Assembly (NCBI RefSeq): GCF_000617845.2 | Contig: NZ_DF820425.1 | Coordinates: forward strand, 6,206,741-6,270,740 | DNA from: Bradyrhizobium sp. DOA9 | GTDB taxonomy: Bacteria > Pseudomonadota > Alphaproteobacteria > Rhizobiales > Xanthobacteraceae | Direction of reading: 5' to 3' | Length of the DNA stretch: 64,000 nucleotides | Shown here: in pieces, positions 59,571 through 64,000 of the stretch | How the letters are laid out: each line of letters starts with the position of its first letter | Numbering within the stretch: the first letter of the stretch is position 1 | Position numbers and translations under genes: made by a program | Notes under the pieces: model-generated | The model's database searches: none | What the model was told of the DNA's origin: nothing | The model's input: the letters and a program-made list of their open reading frames with translations, nothing else

Positions 59571-60775
59571 GACCATTGCGCCTCGCCGTGATGCTGGAAC
59601 AAGCGCTCGAAGTCGGCGGCGGCTTCCAGCAGCCGCTCAACGACCTGCTCTGGCTGCGCGACTGGGCGGCCGGTTCGGGCAACGAGATCGTGGTGTACTC
59701 GCCCTACCCGAAGACGCTGGACATCCTGAAGGAGTTCGGTGTCGCGGCCCGCCTCCTCAAGTTCGGCCCGCTCGACCACATCTTCCTGTTCCTCAAATAT
59801 TGCCGGCCGTTCGATCTCGTCCAGATCGCACTGAAGCTGAAATCGACGTTCGAGCGCACGCTGATCCGCGACGGAATCGACGTCGTGCACTTCACCTCGA
59901 CCTCGAAGCGGCACCTGTTGCTCTACGAGCTGCCCTTCATCATCACGATCTTCGACGGCTGTCATCGCGATGCGCCGGAGTTTCCGGAGGTCAGGACATT
60001 CGGAGAATTCGAGCGCCGCGAGATCCTGTTCGGCCTTGCCAGCACCAAGGCGGCAATCGTGATCGTCAATGCGCCGGAACTGGTCGACGATCTCAGCCGC
60101 CGCTATGCCATGGAGCGCGAGCGCGCGGTGTGCATCCCGTTCTCGCCCTCGACCTATGTCAGCCAGTCCGCGCCCGACGCCGCCAGCGATGCGGCGGTGC
60201 TGGCGAGATACCGGCTCGAGCCCGGCTATCTGTTCTATCCGGCGCAGTTCTGGCCGCACAAGAACCACATGACGCTGCTGGCCGCGCTCGCGATCCTGCG
60301 CGAGCGTGGGATCACGGAACGGCTGGTGCTGTGCGGATCGGATCGCGGCGGCCGCGACAAGATCGATGCCGCGATCCGCAGCTACGGCCTGTCGGACCGG
60401 ATTTCCATCATCGGGTTCGTCGAGTCGAGCGAGCTCGGTGCGCTCTACCGCGGCGCCGCGGCGCTGGTGATGCCGAGCTATTTCGGCCCGACCAATCTTC
60501 CCCCGTTGGAAGCCTGGGCGGTCGGCACGCCGGTGATCTATCCCGAGGCCTTCAAGGCCCAGGCCGGCGACGCCGCGCTCCTGTTCGACTATGACGATCC
60601 GCACTCGCTTGCGGACGCCATCGTGGCTCTGAGCACCGACGGCACGCGCGAGCGGCTGCGCGCGGCCGGTCATTTCCGGCTGGCGCAGTTTGCGGCGGAA
60701 ACCGAAGCCGGCCACCAGGAGTTCGCCCGCCACCTGGAACGGTTGAAGCACCGTCTGGCATTGACCGCGCGATGA
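59567..60775 (+). CDS. Family 4 glycosyltransferase
   Basis: 402-aa GT-B retaining transferase. The N-terminal domain has LAVMLEQALEVGGGFQQPLN. The C-terminal domain has LFYPAQFWPHKNHMTLLAAL near 222, LVLCGSDRGGRDKI near 252, and ISIIGFVESSELGALYRGAA near 277. The E-x7-E nucleotide-sugar motif region is FGPTNLPPLEAWAVGTPVIY near 305. GTG start overlapping the methyltransferase stop. The gene converges on the second flippase. Likely extends the repeat unit with the aminated/methylated sugar. Confidence 0.9.
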   Translation: MRPLRLAVMLEQALEVGGGFQQPLNDLLWLRDWAAGSGNEIVVYSPYPKTLDILKEFGVAARLLKFGPLDHIFLFLKYCRPFDLVQIALKLKSTFERTLIRDGIDVVHFTSTSKRHLLLYELPFIITIFDGCHRDAPEFPEVRTFGEFERREILFGLASTKAAIVIVNAPELVDDLSRRYAMERERAVCIPFSPSTYVSQSAPDAASDAAVLARYRLEPGYLFYPAQFWPHKNHMTLLAALAILRERGITERLVLCGSDRGGRDKIDAAIRSYGLSDRISIIGFVESSELGALYRGAAALVMPSYFGPTNLPPLEAWAVGTPVIYPEAFKAQAGDAALLFDYDDPHSLADAIVALSTDGTRERLRAAGHFRLAQFAAETEAGHQEFARHLERLKHRLALTAR

Positions 60776-60785
60776 GCTGCAACAG

Positions 60786-62363
60786 CTAAGCCGGAATCAG
60801 CGCCCGCAAGCGCTCGCGCAGAGCCTTGTTCAACAACGGGCTTGCGAGCGTGCCGACCGCGGCCAGCCACAGCGCGCATTCCACGAGGAAATGAAGAAGG
60901 CCGCTTCCGGGCACGAGCAGGATGATCGCCTGTCCGATCAGCCAGCCCGACGCCACGATGACGACGATCATGACGATCAGGAAGGCGACGTGCCGTCCCG
61001 GATGATGCAGGGTCTGGCGCATCACAATCAGCGCGAGCAGCCCGAACTGGACGAGAATGTCGCTGGCGACCACCGCGAGTGCGGCACCCAGCGGCCCCAG
61101 CCGCGGGATCAGGACGAAGGACAGCGCCAGGAAGACCACGAGCTGCAGACCCTTGGTTCGGATCAGGAGGTCGCCGCGATTGCTGTGGTTGGCAAAGGCC
61201 AACGCCAGCAGTGACGGCGCGACGACCGCCGAGCCGAGCAGCAGCGTCACCGTGAGCGGGGCGTCGTAGGGGATGCTGCCATGGGTCCACAACGCGAAGA
61301 AGTCGGGCCAGAACGGCAGCAGGCCCGCGACGATCACGCAGGCAAGCCCGGTCACGAACACCGAGCCGTGGGCGTAGAGCCGGCGCAGCCGGTCCTTGTC
61401 GCCGATCGCATGGTCGTGGCCGAGCTCGGCGGCGAGCGGCAGCGCCGCCTGAAGGCACAGGCCGCGCACCAGGCTCGCGATCACGCGGGTCAGTCCCCAT
61501 TGCGCCACCGCGACGCGGTTCGTGACCAGCGCGGAGACGAGCAGCACCGGGACGTTGACGAGCGCCAGCTCGGTGATGTTGGCAACCGCGAAAGGCACTG
61601 CACGGCCGAGCTGCCCGACGCTCCAGCGCAGCGACGGCGGCACGAAGGACGGCTTGCCGCGACGGCGCAGGAACGGAAACAGCCGCGGCGCATCGAACGC
61701 GGTGAGCAGAAACGCGAACAGGAGCTGCGCCGACACGAAGGCGATCGCAACCGCGAGCAGGCTGCCGAACGAGGCGAGCGCCGCAAGCTGCGCGACCTGT
61801 CCGAGCAGCAGCGCGGCATTTTGCAGCCAGACCGTCCGGCCATAGCGGCCGCGCACGCGATAGAGGCCGGAGACGAGATTGGCGGGCAGCGTCAGAAGCA
61901 TGCCCAGGATCATCACCAGCATCGCGGCATCGAAGGTCGGCGTCGCCTGGAAGCCGAGCACGGCCGACGGCCGCGCCAGGGCCACGGCCGCGCACAACAG
62001 CACACCGAGCACCGCGATGATGACGAAATAGATCCTCAGCAGGGCTGAATAGAAGTTCGCCGTGCGGCCGTCGCAATCGGCGCAGGCCTTGAACGCGAGA
62101 AACCGGTTGACCGCGCGAAGCTGCAATCCGGCGTCCGCGACGACGACGAGACTGCCTGCCGCATAGATCGCGAGCCAGGCCGCGAGTGTGTCCCCGGTCC
62201 AGACGTGCAGGAAGGCGGGGATGAGCAGTAGCTGCTGCGACAGCCCCAGCGCCATCTGGACCAGGTTCGCGGACCAGCCCTGCAAGAGGCGGCCGGCGCG
62301 ACCGGCGCCGGGTCTGCTCGAACCGTCGGCCGGCGCCGGCACGTCAATTTGCTTGTCGGTCAA
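60786..62363 (-). CDS. Second polysaccharide flippase (Wzx-like)
   Basis: 525-aa inner-membrane protein with about 12-14 hydrophobic segments and a 25-residue polar N-terminus. GWSANLVQMALGLSQQLLLI at the first helix, LPANLVSGLYRVRGRYGRTV near 155 and PLAAELGHDHAIGDKDRLRR near 308 fit the MVF/MATE-like flippase superfamily. SIPYDAPLTVTLLLGSAVV and ANHSNRGDLLIRTKGLQLVV follow. Minus strand, opposite to the rest of the block. It differs in sequence from the flippase at 37435, so each may serve a different glycan. Confidence 0.85.
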   Translation of the reverse strand: MTDKQIDVPAPADGSSRPGAGRAGRLLQGWSANLVQMALGLSQQLLLIPAFLHVWTGDTLAAWLAIYAAGSLVVVADAGLQLRAVNRFLAFKACADCDGRTANFYSALLRIYFVIIAVLGVLLCAAVALARPSAVLGFQATPTFDAAMLVMILGMLLTLPANLVSGLYRVRGRYGRTVWLQNAALLLGQVAQLAALASFGSLLAVAIAFVSAQLLFAFLLTAFDAPRLFPFLRRRGKPSFVPPSLRWSVGQLGRAVPFAVANITELALVNVPVLLVSALVTNRVAVAQWGLTRVIASLVRGLCLQAALPLAAELGHDHAIGDKDRLRRLYAHGSVFVTGLACVIVAGLLPFWPDFFALWTHGSIPYDAPLTVTLLLGSAVVAPSLLALAFANHSNRGDLLIRTKGLQLVVFLALSFVLIPRLGPLGAALAVVASDILVQFGLLALIVMRQTLHHPGRHVAFLIVMIVVIVASGWLIGQAIILLVPGSGLLHFLVECALWLAAVGTLASPLLNKALRERLRALIPA

Positions 62364-62406
62364 GCCGCGTCCTTCCCGTCAAGCGATTGGCCGGGCGCGC
62401 CAGCGC

Positions 62407-63087
62407 TCAGAGCCCATCCGACTCGCCGTTCTTCGGCGTCGAACGCGGCACGAACGGCGCGAACGACGGGTCGGCCGGGCCCGGCGCCGTCAGCTTGCCC
62501 CCGACATCCGCAGGCGAGTTCGCAGGAGCGGCTGCGTCCAGCCGCTGCAGCGCCAACACCTCGCTGCGTTCGCCCTGCTTGAACGTCACTTCGCGCGGCT
62601 GCACCGAAATCAGCGACCAGCCGCCGAGCGACTCGCCCTGCCGCAGCCGCACGACCTTCTGATCGGTGCGGTCGATCAGAATCGCGATGGCATCGCCCTC
62701 GCCGACGACGGCGCCGACCAGCAACAAGGGCGGCGGTGCCTCGACCGGCTTGGGTGGCGGCGCATAGACCTCTTCGGCCGGCGTTGCGGCAACCGCGCGC
62801 GGCGCCGGCCGGCGCAGGGCCGAGAAGATCGGGCGTTCCTGGGTCGCGGTCAGCGCCGAGATCGGCACCGACCACAACGGGTTGCCGCGCGGAACGGGCT
62901 TGCCGGGCGCCTGTTGCGCAGGGCGCGCGATCGGCCTGATCGTTCCGACATCGACACTTTCGGCGGGACTGCCTACGGCGTCGTCGGACAGGACATCCGT
63001 GCGTGAAGAGGTAGCCGCCGTGGTTCCCGCGGTGCCGAGCACCACGCACAAGACGGCCAATCCTGTCGGCCTGAGCCACCCGGACAT
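62407..63087 (-). CDS. GspN/GspC-like type II secretion protein
   Basis: 226-aa protein. An N-terminal hydrophobic anchor or signal (LRPTGLAVLCVVLGTAGTTA) is followed by a linker. Then comes the segment PLWSVPISALTATQERPIFS typical of general secretion pathway N/C proteins of Bradyrhizobiaceae. A Pro-rich stretch (APPPKPVEAPPP) precedes the small homology-region-like domain LVGAVVGEGDAIAILIDRTD through GGWSLISVQPREVTF. ATG at 63087 has AGGGGAA upstream. No other gsp gene is in the window. It would sit in the inner membrane or periplasm. Confidence 0.75.
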   Translation of the reverse strand: MSGWLRPTGLAVLCVVLGTAGTTAATSSRTDVLSDDAVGSPAESVDVGTIRPIARPAQQAPGKPVPRGNPLWSVPISALTATQERPIFSALRRPAPRAVAATPAEEVYAPPPKPVEAPPPLLLVGAVVGEGDAIAILIDRTDQKVVRLRQGESLGGWSLISVQPREVTFKQGERSEVLALQRLDAAAPANSPADVGGKLTAPGPADPSFAPFVPRSTPKNGESDGL

Positions 63088-63413
63088 CGATATTCCCCTG
63101 CGACCGCCGGCCGCGCCACGACGACGGCGAGGCGTCCGCGCCAAACTAGTTCCGATCCGGAGCGTCATCAACCCACGCCGTCTCACCGAACTTCGGCGGT
63201 TCCGGTCATTGTCGTATCTGCATGTTGCAATGTGCGAATATGTTGTCGGATCGCCACGATCTCCAAAAATGCTCAGCGGGACGCCCAGGAACCTGCGTAA
63301 ATGGATACCCGTTCATTGCGGGCTGCTGCATCGCCATGAGATCATAGCAGGGATCCCACGCGCCCCGGTTGCATGCGAGCGATGATTTCTTTGGCTGATT
63401 TGAGAAGATTCAG
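63088..63413. other. 326-base divergent intergenic region
   Basis: Gap between the GspN-like gene (minus) and the autotransporter-like gene (plus). It is clearly less GC-rich toward 63200-63260 (a TTGCAATGTGCGAATATGTTG tract near 63225-63245), where promoters are likely. No ORF, repeat or RNA gene that I can support is present. Confidence 0.4.
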
Positions 63414-64000
63414 ATGGTTGGACCTCCGACGGCAGGTGGGCGGATCGGACACGGACTGCGATCCGTCGTGCGCCACTCCCTGGCGGCACTCCTCGCCACC
63501 ACGGCGCTGGGCGTCGTCGCCGCTCACGGCGTAGACGCCACATGGGTCGGCGGCAGCAGCGATTGGACAGATCCCGCCAACTGGTCGTCCAATCCGAGCG
63601 TGCCCGACGGCACCGCAACCTTCACCAACACCGGAAGCACGGCGGTCGACAACAACAACGGCGTCGTCAGCGTCGGAACGGTCGCGTTCGCGAGCATCTC
63701 GCAGGCCTACTCGATCACGATCGGCAACCCGTTCATCATCAACGGAACGGGCATCGTCAACAACGATACCGTCAATACGCAGAATTTCCAGGTCACCTCC
63801 GGCAACAACCTCGTCTTCCAGAACAGCAGCACCGCGAGCGGCGGCGCCGGTGCCCTGACCATCACGAACGATGCCGGCGGCAACGTCAATTTCATCCAGG
63901 ACAGCACGGCGGGCACGGCAAGCCTCGTCAACAACAGCTTCGTCACCTTCGAGGATTCCAGCTCTGCCGGCAGCGCGCAAATCACCAACAACCTCAACGG
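63414..64000 (+). CDS. Autotransporter-like passenger protein, N-terminal part
   Basis: Open to the window end (195 codons seen). The long signal sequence has a basic n-region (GLRSVVRHS) and a hydrophobic core (LAALLATTALGVVAAHG). The mature start TWVGGSSDWTDPANWSSNPS is the typical opening of PEP/autotransporter beta-helix passenger domains. After that the sequence is rich in Asn, Thr, Ser, Gly and Val with imperfect beta-helix repeats (VNNDTVNTQNFQVTSGNN, LTITNDAGGNVNFIQDSTA). ATG at 63414 is preceded by GAGAAG. Probably a surface-exposed adhesin-like protein; the C-terminal barrel lies outside the window. Confidence 0.82.
   Translation, partial: MVGPPTAGGRIGHGLRSVVRHSLAALLATTALGVVAAHGVDATWVGGSSDWTDPANWSSNPSVPDGTATFTNTGSTAVDNNNGVVSVGTVAFASISQAYSITIGNPFIINGTGIVNNDTVNTQNFQVTSGNNLVFQNSSTASGGAGALTITNDAGGNVNFIQDSTAGTASLVNNSFVTFEDSSSAGSAQITNNLN

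Overview
The window is a high-GC alphaproteobacterial chromosome segment, most likely Bradyrhizobium or a close relative. The reasons are the codon bias (third-position G/C almost everywhere outside one islet), the HAAT-type branched-chain transporter interleaved with acyl-CoA ligases, and palindromic intergenic repeats of the kind scattered through Bradyrhizobium and Rhodopseudomonas genomes. No tRNA, rRNA, CRISPR array, transposase or phage gene was recognised. Genus assignment is by pattern only.

Layout. (1) 1-9.3 kb: a catabolic uptake operon, livG (partial), an AMP-forming acyl-CoA ligase, livH, livM, a periplasmic binding protein and livF. Next come a minus-strand AGE-family sugar epimerase and a PaaK-like CoA ligase. 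Two palindromic repeat elements sit in the operon's intergenic gaps. (2) 9.3-18.4 kb: a carbamoyltransferase diverging from a tightly overlapped seven-gene operon. That operon encodes a CBS-GHMP sugar kinase, a NeuB-type synthase fused to a second TIM barrel, a CMP-sugar synthetase, three SDRs (the last PtmA-like) and a TIM-barrel isomerase. It resembles a nonulosonate pathway but lacks the usual dehydratase, aminotransferase and hydrolysing epimerase, so its product is unknown. (3) 18.4-27.3 kb: an islet of visibly lower GC with an OafA-like acyltransferase, two large polytopic membrane proteins, a tandem pair of homologous proteins of unknown function and a methyltransferase. (4) 27.3-37.4 kb: an HddC-GmhB heptose fusion, then what looks like a complete CMP-legionaminic acid pathway by the GDP route (legB, legC, legG, legI, antisense legH, ptmE, ptmF, legF, ptmA). 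(5) 37.4-46.9 kb: Wzx flippase, methyltransferase, Fe/2OG oxygenase, surface-glycan and capsule-type transferases, two GT2 enzymes and a DUF6056-like membrane protein. (6) 46.9-53.4 kb: a split transketolase, a 4-ketoreductase-like SDR, a sulfotransferase-like protein, an APH-fold kinase, and rfbG/rfbF making CDP-4-keto-6-deoxyglucose. (7) 53.6-62.4 kb: UDP-xylose synthase, a Wzy-like polymerase, a CgeB-like transferase, cupin, PLP aminotransferase, methyltransferase, GT4 enzyme and a second flippase. (8) 62.4-64 kb: a GspN/GspC-like protein, and the start of an autotransporter-like gene that runs off the end.

Taken together, about 9-62 kb is one large surface-glycan locus (O-antigen, capsule or flagellin glycan). 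It supplies CMP-legionaminate, probably a second CMP-ulosonate, GDP-heptose parts, CDP-6-deoxy-4-keto sugar and UDP-xylose, plus decoration enzymes, transferases, one polymerase and two flippases. The most novel parts are the orphan ulosonate-like operon with the NeuB-TIM fusion, the split transketolase beside CDP-sugar genes without RfbH (a likely route to a ketol-branched sugar), and the tandem uncharacterised family at 21.7-23.4 kb.
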